A stretch of 36,542 bases of DNA from UBA1426 sp052034085 (GTDB taxonomy: Bacteria > Bacillota > Clostridia > Peptostreptococcales > Anaerovoracaceae). Shown piece by piece: positions 17,423 to 25,946 of this stretch. The position numbers were made by a program, and so were the translations under genes. Location: positions 1-36,542 of the forward strand of contig JBPOJA010000028.1 of NCBI GenBank assembly GCA_052034085.1. The letters are read 5' to 3'. The notes beneath the pieces were generated by a model. That model was not told where the DNA came from. It saw only the letters and a list, made by a program, of their open reading frames with translations, and ran no database searches. Each line of letters opens with the position of its first letter. Position 1 is the stretch's first letter.

Positions 17423-17764
17423 CTAAACCAGTTCCAAAAACACCATTTCCGCTCCGTCACCCTGTCTGGGCCCCAGTTTCAAAATCCTGGTATATCCGCC
17501 GTTTCTGTCGGCATATTTTGGAGCTATGTCGTCAAACAATTTTTTTACCACATCCTCATCGAAGATGACAGCCATGGCTCTGCGCCTTGCGTACAGGTCT
17601 CCTTTTTTGCCCAGTGTAATCATTTTCTCAGCCATTTTCCTGGCTTCCTTTGCCCTAGTATCAGTAGTGGTGATTCTGCCCTCTCTGAGAAGGTCGGTCA
17701 CCAGGTTTCTCAACACCAGTTTTCTGTGGGCAGTTGCCATGCCTAATTTTCTATGACCCGGCAT
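17423..17764 (-). CDS. rplQ: 50S ribosomal protein L17
   Basis: A 113-residue basic protein of the large subunit near the exit tunnel. The N-terminus MPGHRKLG with HRKLVLRNLVTDLL, and the C-terminal GGYTRILKLGPRQGDGA, identify it. This is the short bacterial form. It is the last gene of the ribosomal cluster, 14 bp after rpoA, as in the classic alpha operon, and is followed by the inverted repeat at 17331-17388. Confidence 0.98.
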   Translation of the reverse strand: MPGHRKLGMATAHRKLVLRNLVTDLLREGRITTTDTRAKEARKMAEKMITLGKKGDLYARRRAMAVIFDEDVVKKLFDDIAPKYADRNGGYTRILKLGPRQGDGAEMVFLELV

Positions 17765-17778
17765 ATGCTTTCCCTCCT

Positions 17779-18729
17779 TTATTCGTCACTGGGCTTCAAA
17801 GACAGCCCCAGTTCTTCCAGTTTGTTCTTTACTTCGTCCAAGGACTTTTTACCAAGGTTCCTAACCTTCATCATGTCCTCTTCGGTTCTTTGCGTCAGTT
17901 CTTCAACCGTATTTATGGAAGCCCTCTTCAGGCAGTTAAACGAACGCACCGACAGCTCCAGTTCTTCAATGGTCATTTCAAGAGCTTTTTCCTTCTGGTC
18001 TTCTTCCTTTTCGACCATTATCTCCACAGAATCCATACTGTCTGACAGATCTATAAAGAGCTTCAGATGCTCCAGCATAATTTTGGCACCGATGGAAACA
18101 CCCTCACTGGGTGTTATGCTGCCGTCCGTCCAGACCTCAAGTATCAGTTTATCAAAGTCTGTTATCTGCCCTACACGGGTATTTTCCACTGTGTAGTTAA
18201 CCTTTGTAACAGGTGTGAATATTGAATCCACGGGAATGGTGGCTATTGGCATATTCTCGTACTTATTCATTTCCGCCGGAACATATCCCCTGCCCTTGGA
18301 AATATTGATTTCCATAATCAGGGACGCACCGTCCTCCAGGGATGCAATATGCAAATCCTCATTGAAAATTTCAACACCGCTGTCACCCTGTATATCCCCT
18401 GCGGTAACCTCTCTGGGTCCTGTCACGTTAATATACATTCTCTTGGTGCTCTCACTGTCGGTGATTCTCACTGCCAATTTTTTCAGGTTGAGAATTATCT
18501 CTGTAACGTCTTCGGCAACTCCAGGGATGGTGGAAAATTCATGAAGAATTCCATCTATCTTAACTGAAGACACTGCGGCTCCCGGCAGGGAACTTAAAAG
18601 TATTCTTCTTAAACTGTTGCCTAAAGTCGTTCCGTATCCCCTTTCAAGAGGTTCCACCACGAATTTACCATAATCTCTTTCTTCATCGGAAGTCAGACAT
18701 TCAATGGTCGGCTTTTCAATTTCTATCAT
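17779..18729 (-). CDS. rpoA: DNA-directed RNA polymerase subunit alpha
   Basis: The 316-residue alpha subunit, whose N-terminal domain dimerizes to start core assembly and whose C-terminal domain binds UP elements and activators. The N-terminal part has PLERGYGTTLGNSLRRILLSS near residues 28-48; the C-terminal domain covers about 245-316 with the typical ELSVRSFNCLKRA and VRNLGKKSLDEV helices. A gap of 41 bp separates it from rpsD, and an AAAGGAGGG site precedes the ATG. Gene order matches the alpha operon. Confidence 0.98.
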   Translation of the reverse strand: MIEIEKPTIECLTSDEERDYGKFVVEPLERGYGTTLGNSLRRILLSSLPGAAVSSVKIDGILHEFSTIPGVAEDVTEIILNLKKLAVRITDSESTKRMYINVTGPREVTAGDIQGDSGVEIFNEDLHIASLEDGASLIMEINISKGRGYVPAEMNKYENMPIATIPVDSIFTPVTKVNYTVENTRVGQITDFDKLILEVWTDGSITPSEGVSIGAKIMLEHLKLFIDLSDSMDSVEIMVEKEEDQKEKALEMTIEELELSVRSFNCLKRASINTVEELTQRTEEDMMKVRNLGKKSLDEVKNKLEELGLSLKPSDE

Positions 18730-18770
18730 TGGGAAACCCTCCTTTTCTCAAAGAATCCAGCTACTGCCAA

Positions 18771-19394
18771 TTACTTGGAGTAAAGCTCAACTATCAAGTG
18801 CTCGGCTACAGGTGTATCGATTTCTTCTCTCAAAGGCATGGATAGTACTTTCCCTTCCAGCTTGTCCGCATCAACGCTGATCCAGGCCGGTGTGGTAATG
18901 GACATTTCTCTTACCTCTTTAAACTTCGGAGAAGAAGCGCTCTTTTCCTTAACCTTGACTACATCTCCCGCAGAAACCTGATAGCTGGGGATATTGACTT
19001 TCTTTCCGTTAACCGTGAAATGGCTGTGGGTTACAAGCTGCCTTGCTTCTTTTCTCGAAGATGCGAAGCCCATGCGGAAAACTACGTTATCCAGTCTGGT
19101 CTCCAGCATAACGAGCAGGTTTTCACCCGTTAAACCCTTTTTCTTTGCTGCTTTATCAAAATAGTTGCGGAACTGAGCTTCCATTAAGCCATAGAAGCGC
19201 TTTGCCTTCTGCTTTTCACGAAGCTGAAGTCCGTACTCCGTAACCTTTGCTCTTCTGCCTTGTCCATGCTGTCCGGGAGCATAAGCACGCTTTTCCAAAG
19301 CACATTTTGTGCTGTAGCATCTTTCTCCTTTGAGGAACAGCTTCTGACCTTCCCTTCTGCACTGCCTGCAAGAGGGTCCTGTATATCTGGCCAT
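18771..19394 (-). CDS. rpsD: 30S ribosomal protein S4, zinc-binding form
   Basis: A 207-residue primary 16S rRNA-binding protein, which nucleates 30S assembly and in some bacteria represses its own operon. Cysteines 9, 12, 26 and 31 form the zinc site of the C+ type. The S4 RNA-binding domain (RLDNVVFRMGF...) follows near residue 98. It lies in the alpha operon between rpsK and rpoA, rather than alone as in Bacillus subtilis, which matters for the possible regulatory fold upstream of rpsM. Confidence 0.98.
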   Translation of the reverse strand: MARYTGPSCRQCRREGQKLFLKGERCYSTKCALEKRAYAPGQHGQGRRAKVTEYGLQLREKQKAKRFYGLMEAQFRNYFDKAAKKKGLTGENLLVMLETRLDNVVFRMGFASSRKEARQLVTHSHFTVNGKKVNIPSYQVSAGDVVKVKEKSASSPKFKEVREMSITTPAWISVDADKLEGKVLSMPLREEIDTPVAEHLIVELYSK

Positions 19395-19415
19395 TCTAAT
19401 GACACCTCCCTTTCA

Positions 19416-19814
19416 TTAAACCCTTCTTCTCTTGGGTGGCCTGCATCCGTTGTGGGGAATAGGCGTAATATCCTTAATCATGTTAATCTCCAGACCTGCT
19501 GTCTGCAGAGCCCTGATTGCCGCCTCCCTGCCGGAACCCGGCCCCTTTACATATACTTCAACGGTTTTAAGTCCATGCTCCATGGCAGCTTTTGCCGCTT
19601 CCTCTGCAGCCATCTGGGCCGCATATGGCGTGGATTTCCTTGAACCCTTAAATCCAAGTGATCCGGAGCTGGACCATGAAAGGGCGTTGCCTGACATATC
19701 TGTAAGCGTAACCAAAGTATTGTTGAAGGTTGACTGAATATGGGCCTGACCGCGCTCAATATTTTTGCGTTCTCTTCTCTTGGTGCGTACAGTTTTCTTA
19801 ACTTGCTTTGCCAT
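19416..19814 (-). CDS. rpsK: 30S ribosomal protein S11
   Basis: A 132-residue platform protein contacting 16S rRNA near the E site and mRNA exit. Hallmarks are GQAHIQSTFNNTLVTLTD, GFKGSRKSTPYAAQ and the C-terminal TPIPHNGCRPPKRRRV. It lies 15 bp after rpsM with a normal ribosome-binding site, in standard alpha operon order. Confidence 0.98.
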   Translation of the reverse strand: MAKQVKKTVRTKRRERKNIERGQAHIQSTFNNTLVTLTDMSGNALSWSSSGSLGFKGSRKSTPYAAQMAAEEAAKAAMEHGLKTVEVYVKGPGSGREAAIRALQTAGLEINMIKDITPIPHNGCRPPKRRRV

Positions 19815-19829
19815 GTTCTTTAACCTCCT

Positions 19830-20198
19830 TTACTTTTTCTTTCTGCCCACAGTCTTTTTCGGGCCTTTTCTCGTTCTTGCGTTGGTTTTTGTGTTCTGAC
19901 CTCTTACGGGCAGGCCTCTTCTGTGTCTGATGCCTCTGTAGCAGCCTATCTCCATAAGACGCTTAATATTTAACGAAACCTCTCTTCTGAGATCTCCTTC
20001 TACATGATAATCCGAATCGATAATCTTCCTGATTGCACCTACTTCTTCTTCGGAAAGATCCTTGACTCTCACATTTGGATCTATCCCTGCTTTTCCCAGA
20101 ATTTCCAAAGCAGTGGTTCTTCCAATACCAAAAATATAGGTAAGTCCCACTTCAACTCTTTTTTCCCTGGGCAAGTCGACGCCGGCTATACGAGCCAT
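19830..20198 (-). CDS. rpsM: 30S ribosomal protein S13
   Basis: A 122-residue head protein that bridges to the 50S subunit (L5) and contacts P-site tRNA. It starts MARIAGVDLPREKRVEVGLTY, has the HhH-like IFGIGRTTALEIL and the basic tail RGQNTKTNARTRKGPKKT. AAAGGAGG lies before the ATG. It is preceded by an unusually long 121-bp spacer after rpmJ with an extended hairpin. Confidence 0.98.
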   Translation of the reverse strand: MARIAGVDLPREKRVEVGLTYIFGIGRTTALEILGKAGIDPNVRVKDLSEEEVGAIRKIIDSDYHVEGDLRREVSLNIKRLMEIGCYRGIRHRRGLPVRGQNTKTNARTRKGPKKTVGRKKK

Positions 20199-20235
20199 AC
20201 TCTGTTTCCTCCTTTGTTTCTTTGATACAAAATAT

Positions 20236-20305
20236 ATGAATGCATCGTCGGTTGTTTCCCTGCCTCACGGCAGTAAAACTCAGCCGCTCCAACGAAAGGC
20301 ATCAT
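20236..20305 (-). promoter_or_regulatory. Predicted structured RNA element upstream of rpsM
   Basis: On the transcript (minus strand) four stacked helices can form. H1 is ATGATGC (20305-20299) with GCATtCAT (20243-20236, one bulged T). H2 is CGTTGG (20294-20289) with CCGACG (20251-20246), including one G-T. H3 is GTTT (20279-20276) with AAAC (20257-20254). H4 is CTGCC (20273-20269) with GGCAG (20264-20260), capped by GTGA, a GNRA tetraloop. A purine-rich internal loop of nine bases (20288-20280) faces AA. It ends about 20 bases before the rpsM Shine-Dalgarno sequence. In E. coli the same position holds an S4-controlled element; any equivalence here is inference. Confidence 0.5.
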
Positions 20306-20319
20306 TATCCTATTTTTAA

Positions 20320-20433
20320 TCAGCCCTGAACCTGCTTGTGTTTCGGGTTCTCGCAGATTACCATTACTTTTCCGTTTCTTTTGATAATCTTGCATTTTTC
20401 GCAAATGGGCTTAACGGATGCTCTAACTTTCAT
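20320..20433 (-). CDS. rpmJ: 50S ribosomal protein L36, zinc-binding form
   Basis: A 37-residue protein, the smallest of the ribosome, beginning MKVRASVKPICEKCK and ending NPKHKQVQG. Zinc ligands are Cys11, Cys14, Cys27 and His32, so this is the C+ form. It lies 24 bp after infA with an AGGAGG-type site and before the long spacer that precedes rpsM. Confidence 0.97.
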   Translation of the reverse strand: MKVRASVKPICEKCKIIKRNGKVMVICENPKHKQVQG

Positions 20434-20457
20434 TTTCTTTCCTCCTGACTAACAAGT

Positions 20458-20676
20458 CTATTTATCTCTCCAGGTTATCCTACCTCTTGTAAGATCGTAT
20501 GGAGACAACTCAACTTTCACCCTGTCTCCGGGCAAAATTCTGATGAAATTCATTCTTATCTTTCCGGATATGTGAGCCAGAACCTGATGCTCATTTTCCA
20601 ATTGCACTATGAACATGGCATTGGGCTGGGCTTCAACCACTGTCCCGAAAACTTCAATAACATCCTTTTTCGCCAT
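20458..20676 (-). CDS. infA: Translation initiation factor IF-1
   Basis: A 72-residue OB-fold (S1-like) protein that occupies the A site of the 30S subunit during initiation. It starts MAKKDVIEVFGTVVEA and contains LAHISGKIRMNFIRILPGDRV and the C-terminal RGRITWRDK. The ATG at 20676 is chosen because AGGAGG lies seven bases upstream; an in-frame GTG at 20682 is too close to that site. The KOW-type gene often found between map and infA in Clostridia is absent. Confidence 0.97.
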   Translation of the reverse strand: MAKKDVIEVFGTVVEAQPNAMFIVQLENEHQVLAHISGKIRMNFIRILPGDRVKVELSPYDLTRGRITWRDK

Positions 20677-20687
20677 AAGCACACCTC

Positions 20688-21461
20688 CTAACCAATGATC
20701 TCGGACTCTTCCCGGAATTCAGTCAGAACACAAGGTTCTTCCTGGGTAATTATCACCGTATTTTCATAGTGTGCTGACAGACTGCCGTCTTTTGTCTTTA
20801 TTGTCCAGTTATCCGGCGTTGCTTTTACCTGCCAGCCACCCTCATTTACCATGGGCTCTATGGCCAGGGCCATTCCTGCCACCAGTTTGGGTCCTCTGCC
20901 CCCGCTTAAATAATTGGGAATCTGGGGTTCCTCATGCATATTCTTGCCTATTCCGTGTCCCACAAAATCTCTTACAACCGAAAATCCGTTGTTTTCGATA
21001 TGATCCTGTATTGCTCTGGAAACTTCCGACAGCCTGTTGCCTTCTCTGCAAAATTCCAGGCCCCTGAAGAAGCTTTCCCTGGTAACGTCTATAAGCTTCT
21101 GTGCTCTATCTTCAATCTTCCCCACCGGGTAAGTGCGGGCTGCGTCGCTGTAGTAGCCTTTGTAGATGGTTCCCACATCAACGCTCACTATATCGCCTTC
21201 CTTTAAAACTTTTGTTTCTGACGGTATTCCGTGTACTACCTCCTCATTGACGGAGATACATGCGCTGGCCGGAAAGCCGTTATATCCCTTAAATGCCGGA
21301 ATCATATTTTTGCTTAATATGTATTCTTCTATATACTCATCAATAGCTTTTGTGCTGATTCCCGGTTTGATTATTTCAGGGAGTTTATGCAAAATTTCCG
21401 CTGTTACGGCTCCTGCTTCCTTCATCAGCAAAATTTCTTCCACTGATTTTATTACTATCAT
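20688..21461 (-). CDS. map: Methionine aminopeptidase, type I
   Basis: Removes the initiator methionine from nascent proteins. The 257-residue pita-bread enzyme has all five metal ligands: Asp95, Asp106, His169, Glu202 and Glu233, with substrate His77 in VVHGIP. No N-terminal zinc or SEC-C extension is present. The start at 21461 is one base after the adk stop (TAA-G-ATG), so translation is likely coupled; no strong separate ribosome-binding site is seen. An upstream in-frame extension lies inside adk and is rejected. Confidence 0.95.
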   Translation of the reverse strand: MIVIKSVEEILLMKEAGAVTAEILHKLPEIIKPGISTKAIDEYIEEYILSKNMIPAFKGYNGFPASACISVNEEVVHGIPSETKVLKEGDIVSVDVGTIYKGYYSDAARTYPVGKIEDRAQKLIDVTRESFFRGLEFCREGNRLSEVSRAIQDHIENNGFSVVRDFVGHGIGKNMHEEPQIPNYLSGGRGPKLVAGMALAIEPMVNEGGWQVKATPDNWTIKTKDGSLSAHYENTVIITQEEPCVLTEFREESEIIG

Positions 21462-21462
21462 C

Positions 21463-22110
21463 TTATAACCCCAATCCTCTGAGCACTTGATCCAGCGTGT
21501 GCCGGGGTGTTTTGCCCGCATCTATGGTGAGGAGTATGCCTCTTTCCTTATAGTATCCTATCAGGGGTGCCGTCTGGGTATGATATACCTTAAACCGTTT
21601 TATTACAGTTTCTTCTTTGTCATCATCCCTCTGGTATATTTCCCCGCCGCATACATCGCAAACCCCCTCGACTTTGGGCTTCATATACTTAATATGATAT
21701 ATCTTGCCGCAGTTTCTGCAGACTCTGCGGCCTGTCATCCTGTCCATTAGAAGCTCTTCATCCGCTACCAATTCAAGGACTTTATCCAAAGGGCCTGCAC
21801 TCTGGTCCAAAAAAACATCCAGATCTTCGGCCTGTTTGATGGTCCTGGGAAATCCATCCAAAAGAAATCCTTCCTTACAGTCATCTTTCATCAGCCTGTC
21901 TTCCACTATTTCCAGAACCACATCATCAGGAACCAGTTCACCTTTATCCATATACTCCTTGGCTTTAAGCCCCAGAGGCGTTTTTTCCGCCAGGTTATAT
22001 CTGAATATGTCTCCTGTGGAGATATGAGGCGCCTTGATAATATCTGTCAGGTTGCCGGCCAAAGTCCCTTTTCCGGCTCCCGGGGGCCCCAATAAAACCA
22101 GCCTGAACAT
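21463..22110 (-). CDS. adk: Adenylate kinase, zinc-binding lid form
   Basis: Balances ATP, ADP and AMP. The 215-residue enzyme has the P-loop GPPGAGKGT at residues 8-16, the AMP-site DGFPRT, and a long LID with four cysteines in two CxxC pairs (near 130/133 and 150/153) that bind structural zinc as in many Gram-positive bacteria. It lies between secY and map, the usual order. Confidence 0.97.
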   Translation of the reverse strand: MFRLVLLGPPGAGKGTLAGNLTDIIKAPHISTGDIFRYNLAEKTPLGLKAKEYMDKGELVPDDVVLEIVEDRLMKDDCKEGFLLDGFPRTIKQAEDLDVFLDQSAGPLDKVLELVADEELLMDRMTGRRVCRNCGKIYHIKYMKPKVEGVCDVCGGEIYQRDDDKEETVIKRFKVYHTQTAPLIGYYKERGILLTIDAGKTPRHTLDQVLRGLGL

Positions 22111-22126
22111 CTCTGCTCCCTCCCTC

Positions 22127-23407
22127 TTAACTGAGGAAACCCTGATAGTTTCTCATGACCATCTGCGTTTCCAGTTGCTTCATCGTATCAAGGGCTACAC
22201 CCACGGCTATCAGCAATGAAGTTCCGCCGAATCCGATTTTCAGATTGGTAAATTGCTGAATCATCGTAGGCATGGTAGCCACCAATGCGAGGAAAATAGC
22301 TCCCGCAAAAGTTATTCTGGTCATTACTTTATTCAAATATTCCACGGTTGGTCTGCCCGGTCGTATGCCGGGGATGAATCCACCGTTTGCTTTCATATTG
22401 TTTGCCACTTCCAGGGGGTTAAATGTAACCGAGGTATAGAAGTAAGTAAAGAATATGATCAGCAAAATGTTAAAAGCTGTATATACCCAGACTCCCGGAT
22501 TTCCCGCATGAGAGAACCATTTGCTCACGAAATTGGCAAAGCCCGTTCCCGGGAAAAAGTAGGTAATGGTCAGGGGGAACTGGAGCATGGATAGTGAAAA
22601 TATTACGGGGATAACACCGGCCTGATTCACTTTTACAGGTATATGGGTGCTCTGTCCGCCGTACATTTTTCTTCCCACAACTCTTTTGGCATACTGGACG
22701 GGTATCTTTCTGGTTCCCTGCTGCACCATCACTATGCCTACAACCACTACAAGTGCAAACAATACAAAGAGCAGAATTGAAAGAAGGCTGACCTCTCCGG
22801 CTTTATAGGAAAGCCATGTTGAGTGGACCGCTCTGGGTGCCCTGGCAACAATTCCTCCGAAAATAATCATTGAAATCCCATTGCCAATGCCGTTTTCGTT
22901 AATCTGCTCTCCTAGCCACATGAGGAAGGCTGTTCCCGCAGATAGTACCAGCACGATAACTGTGACATTGAAAAAGCTCTTGTCAGGCACTGCCTTCCTG
23001 AACAGGCCAATGGTCATGCCGATGGCCTGAACAAAAGCCAGGACAACCGTCAGGTAACGGGTATACTGGGCAATCTTCTTTCTGCCTTCCGTCCCTTCCC
23101 TGGCAAGTGCTTCAAGCCTGGGAATGGCTATGGTCAACAGCTGAAATATAATGGATGCTGTAATATATGGGCTGATGCTCAGGGCAAATATTGTAAAGTT
23201 GCTGAATGCACCGCCGGAGAACAAATCAAACAGGCTTAAAAGCCCTAAGTCCCCCGAGAATACATCTTTCAGAATGCTTCTGTCTATGCCGGGAACCGGA
23301 ATATTGGAGCCTAGTCTGAAAACTACCAGCATCAGCAGGGTGAAAGTGATCTTCCTCCTGATGTCGGGCACTTTCCAGGCCCTGGCTACCGTCCTTAGCA
23401 TCTCCAT
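22127..23407 (-). CDS. secY: Preprotein translocase subunit SecY
   Basis: The 426-residue channel of the Sec translocon. Ten hydrophobic segments are apparent; the plug and first periplasmic region include GSNIPVPGID, and ALSISPYITASIIFQLL covers TM2. The late cytoplasmic loop contains NMKANGGFIPGIRPGRPT, a family hallmark. It follows rplO by one base and precedes adk by 16 bp. SecE and SecG are not in the window. Confidence 0.97.
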   Translation of the reverse strand: MEMLRTVARAWKVPDIRRKITFTLLMLVVFRLGSNIPVPGIDRSILKDVFSGDLGLLSLFDLFSGGAFSNFTIFALSISPYITASIIFQLLTIAIPRLEALAREGTEGRKKIAQYTRYLTVVLAFVQAIGMTIGLFRKAVPDKSFFNVTVIVLVLSAGTAFLMWLGEQINENGIGNGISMIIFGGIVARAPRAVHSTWLSYKAGEVSLLSILLFVLFALVVVVGIVMVQQGTRKIPVQYAKRVVGRKMYGGQSTHIPVKVNQAGVIPVIFSLSMLQFPLTITYFFPGTGFANFVSKWFSHAGNPGVWVYTAFNILLIIFFTYFYTSVTFNPLEVANNMKANGGFIPGIRPGRPTVEYLNKVMTRITFAGAIFLALVATMPTMIQQFTNLKIGFGGTSLLIAVGVALDTMKQLETQMVMRNYQGFLS

Positions 23408-23408
23408 A

Positions 23409-23849
23409 TTAAATCACCTCGGCCTTTCCACCTGCCGCTTCAATTTTTTCAACTGCAGATTTGCTGAATCTGTGTGCCTTAACCGTGATCTTCTTTTCAA
23501 GGTTGCCGTCTCCCAGCACCTTAACGCCGTCTATATATTTCTTTGTCAGACCTTTTTCCAGCAACAGCTCCGGTGTGACTTCAGTTCCGTCCTCAAAAAT
23601 ATTGAGAGATTCAATGTTTACGATTTCCCATTGTTTCTTCCAGATATTTGTAAATCCTCTCTTGGGAACCCTTCTGTACAGAGGCATCTGTCCGCCTTCA
23701 AAACCAAGGCGCACGCCACCGCCGCTCCTTGAGTTCTGACCGTTCATGCCCCTGCCGGAGGTCTTGCCCAATCCGGAACCGGGCCCTCTGCCTTTTCTCT
23801 TGGCAGATTTCCTAGCCCCTTCAGAGGCTCTCAGTTCATGTAACTTCAT
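23409..23849 (-). CDS. rplO: 50S ribosomal protein L15
   Basis: A 146-residue late-assembly 50S protein with a long Gly/Arg-rich N-terminal extension that threads through 23S rRNA (KRKGRGPGSGLGKTSGRG, GGGVRLGFEGGQMPLYRR). The folded C-terminal half ends with AHRFSKSAVEKIEAAGG. It lies 15 bp after rpmD and one base before secY. Confidence 0.97.
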   Translation of the reverse strand: MKLHELRASEGARKSAKRKGRGPGSGLGKTSGRGMNGQNSRSGGGVRLGFEGGQMPLYRRVPKRGFTNIWKKQWEIVNIESLNIFEDGTEVTPELLLEKGLTKKYIDGVKVLGDGNLEKKITVKAHRFSKSAVEKIEAAGGKAEVI

Positions 23850-23864
23850 ATTTCCTACCCCCTA

Positions 23865-24053
23865 TTAAAGCTCTTCCACTTTTACCAAGTGGCATACCTT
23901 GTTGACTGCACCGCAAATCTCCGGGCTGTCCGATCTCAATACTGAATGGTTTAATTTTCTGAGCCCTAGGGCCTCTAAGGTTTTTCTCATGGTTTGTGAG
24001 GAGCCTATGGGGCTTTTAACAAGGGTAATCTTAAGTGTTTTATTCTTAGCCAT
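23865..24053 (-). CDS. rpmD: 50S ribosomal protein L30
   Basis: A 62-residue protein with the compact beta-alpha fold; KITLVKSPIGSSQTMRKTLEALGL is split by the family's conserved spacing, and it ends VCHLVKVEEL. Standard spc operon position between rpsE and rplO, with short gaps of 9 and 15 bp. Confidence 0.96.
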   Translation of the reverse strand: MAKNKTLKITLVKSPIGSSQTMRKTLEALGLRKLNHSVLRSDSPEICGAVNKVCHLVKVEEL

Positions 24054-24062
24054 TTTCTCCTC

Positions 24063-24569
24063 CTATCCTAATATCTCTTCCTTGGTTCTGCCTCTCAGCC
24101 TGCTGACTTCATCCAGGGTTTTCAGAGCTTTCAGCCCCTCAATAGTGGCCGATGCCATATTGCCGGTGTTGTTGCTGCCAATGGATTTGGCTCTGACATC
24201 CTTTACTCCCGCCAGCTCAAGCACAGTTCTCACCGAGCTTCCTGCAATAACTCCGGTTCCCGGCGCAGCCGGCATGATAAGGACTCTGCCCGCACCGAAG
24301 ACACCAAGGCTTCTGTGGGGTATGGTGGTTCCCTTCATGGGAACGAAAATCATCCTTTTCTTTGCATCTTCAATGGCTTTTCTTACAGCCTCGGGAATTT
24401 CCTGGGCTTTTCCCAGACCCACTCCCACATGGCCGTTACCATCTCCAACCACAACAGTGACGCTGAATCTGAAATTCTTTCCGCCTTTAACTACCTTTGT
24501 TACACGGCGGATATTCACGATGGATTCTGTAAGATCAAGCTTTGATGCATCTATTGTATTAAGTCGCAT
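24063..24569 (-). CDS. rpsE: 30S ribosomal protein S5
   Basis: A 168-residue protein of the 30S body, important for decoding accuracy and mRNA helicase activity at the entry site. The N-terminal dsRNA-binding-like domain has VVVGDGNGHVGVGLGKA; the C-terminal domain has PAAPGTGVIAGSSVRTVLELAG. The start leaves a normal short leader before the KLDLTESIVNIRRV segment. Operon order is standard. Confidence 0.97.
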   Translation of the reverse strand: MRLNTIDASKLDLTESIVNIRRVTKVVKGGKNFRFSVTVVVGDGNGHVGVGLGKAQEIPEAVRKAIEDAKKRMIFVPMKGTTIPHRSLGVFGAGRVLIMPAAPGTGVIAGSSVRTVLELAGVKDVRAKSIGSNNTGNMASATIEGLKALKTLDEVSRLRGRTKEEILG

Positions 24570-24584
24570 TCTCTTCTCCTCCTG

Positions 24585-24953
24585 TTAGAACTTAAGCCCG
24601 GCGGAACGCGCTCCGTCAGCCAGTTCTTTTACTCTTCCGTGATACAAAAATCCGCCTCTGTCAAAGCAGACTGTCTCAATACCTTTTTCCAGTGCTTTTT
24701 TCCCTACGGCTTCGCCAACGGCCTTTGCCGCATCCTTATTTCCACCGTACTTAAATTTGCTCTTAATATCCTTATCCAGGCTGGATGCCGAAAGCAGAGT
24801 TTTTCCGTTCACGTCATCTATAACCTGTGCAAAAATATTTGATAAGCTTCTGTAGACGCAGAGCCTGGGCTTTTCGGGAGTTCCGAAAACGTCTTTTCTG
24901 ACTCTTGCATGTCTTTGCATACGTTTTTCATTATTGCTGCTTTTCTTAGTCAT
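24585..24953 (-). CDS. rplR: 50S ribosomal protein L18
   Basis: A 122-residue 5S rRNA-binding protein. Typical features are the basic N-terminus (NEKRMQRHARVRKDVFG), PEKPRLCVYRSLSNIFAQVIDD split around conserved residues, AAKAVGEAVGKKALEKGI and the terminal YHGRVKELADGAR. Spacing to rplF and rpsE is 15 bp on each side. Confidence 0.97.
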   Translation of the reverse strand: MTKKSSNNEKRMQRHARVRKDVFGTPEKPRLCVYRSLSNIFAQVIDDVNGKTLLSASSLDKDIKSKFKYGGNKDAAKAVGEAVGKKALEKGIETVCFDRGGFLYHGRVKELADGARSAGLKF

Positions 24954-24968
24954 TTTCTTAACTCCTTT

Positions 24969-25511
24969 CTATTTTTTAGCTCCTGCTTTACCTTCCTTGC
25001 GGATGACTTTTTCATCTACGTAGCGCAATCCTTTTCCTTTATATGGTTCTACCGGTCTTTGAGCTCTTATATTGGCTGCGTGGTTTCCTACCAAAGCTCT
25101 GTCTATACCTCTGACGATGATTTCGCTTCCGGCAACTTCAGTTTCGATACCTTCGGGATCTTCCATATCTACGGAATGGGAGAATCCCAGCTGCATGGCC
25201 AGGGTTTTGCCTTTTTTCTCGGCTCTCATCCCAACCCCGTTTAATACCAGTCTCTTTTCAAAACCTGTGGTTACACCCACAACCATATTATTTACCAATG
25301 ATCTGTAAAGACCGTGGGCGGCTCTGGCTTCCTTGTCTTCACCGTCAGGTGTAAGGGTCAGAACTCCGTCCTTCATTTCAATTTTAAGCCTTGGGCTTAC
25401 CTGCTGACTCAACTCACCTTTTGGTCCCTTAACGGTAACCAGGTTGTCATCGTTGATTTTTACTTCTACGCCGGCAGGAAGCGATACAGGCATTTTTCCT
25501 ATTCTTGACAT
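24969..25511 (-). CDS. rplF: 50S ribosomal protein L6
   Basis: A 180-residue protein with two repeated alpha/beta domains, located near the factor-binding site. It starts MSRIGKMPVSLPAGVEV and ends with the conserved EPYKGKGLRYVDEKVIRKEGK, which contacts 23S rRNA. The order rpsH-rplF-rplR is normal. Confidence 0.97.
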   Translation of the reverse strand: MSRIGKMPVSLPAGVEVKINDDNLVTVKGPKGELSQQVSPRLKIEMKDGVLTLTPDGEDKEARAAHGLYRSLVNNMVVGVTTGFEKRLVLNGVGMRAEKKGKTLAMQLGFSHSVDMEDPEGIETEVAGSEIIVRGIDRALVGNHAANIRAQRPVEPYKGKGLRYVDEKVIRKEGKAGAKK

Positions 25512-25523
25512 TATATTTCCTCC

Positions 25524-25922
25524 CTACCAAACATAACAAATTACTTCCCCACCAACTCCCAATTGTCTGGCCTCTTTATCGCTGAGTATACCTTTGGATG
25601 TGGAGATAATCGCAATGCCCAAGCCACCCAGCACTTTTGGTACTTCGTCGCTTTTGGCATAAACCTTTAATCCGGGCTTGGAAATCTTTTTCAGTCCGCT
25701 GATTACTTTTTCTTTATCAGCTCCATATTTCATTTGCACCCTGATTATGTTCTGCTTACCGTCTTCAATAATATTAAATCCTTTGATATATCCTTCTCTG
25801 AGAAGTATTTCCGCAATGGAGACCTTCATCTTTGATGATGGTATATCAACGGTTGTATGCCCAACTGTATTGGCATTTCTGATTCTGGTCAGCATATCCG
25901 CTACAGGATCCGTCATGGTCAT
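25524..25922 (-). CDS. rpsH: 30S ribosomal protein S8
   Basis: A 132-residue primary 16S rRNA-binding protein; in E. coli it also represses the spc operon. It has DPVADMLTRIRNAN, VPKVLGGLGIAIISTSKG and the terminal GGEVICYVW. Two ATGs lie 6 bp apart; the first, at 25922, is preferred because GGAGGT lies eight bases upstream. Confidence 0.97.
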   Translation of the reverse strand: MTMTDPVADMLTRIRNANTVGHTTVDIPSSKMKVSIAEILLREGYIKGFNIIEDGKQNIIRVQMKYGADKEKVISGLKKISKPGLKVYAKSDEVPKVLGGLGIAIISTSKGILSDKEARQLGVGGEVICYVW

Positions 25923-25946
25923 ATCTTTGTACCTCCTTCCTTATGG

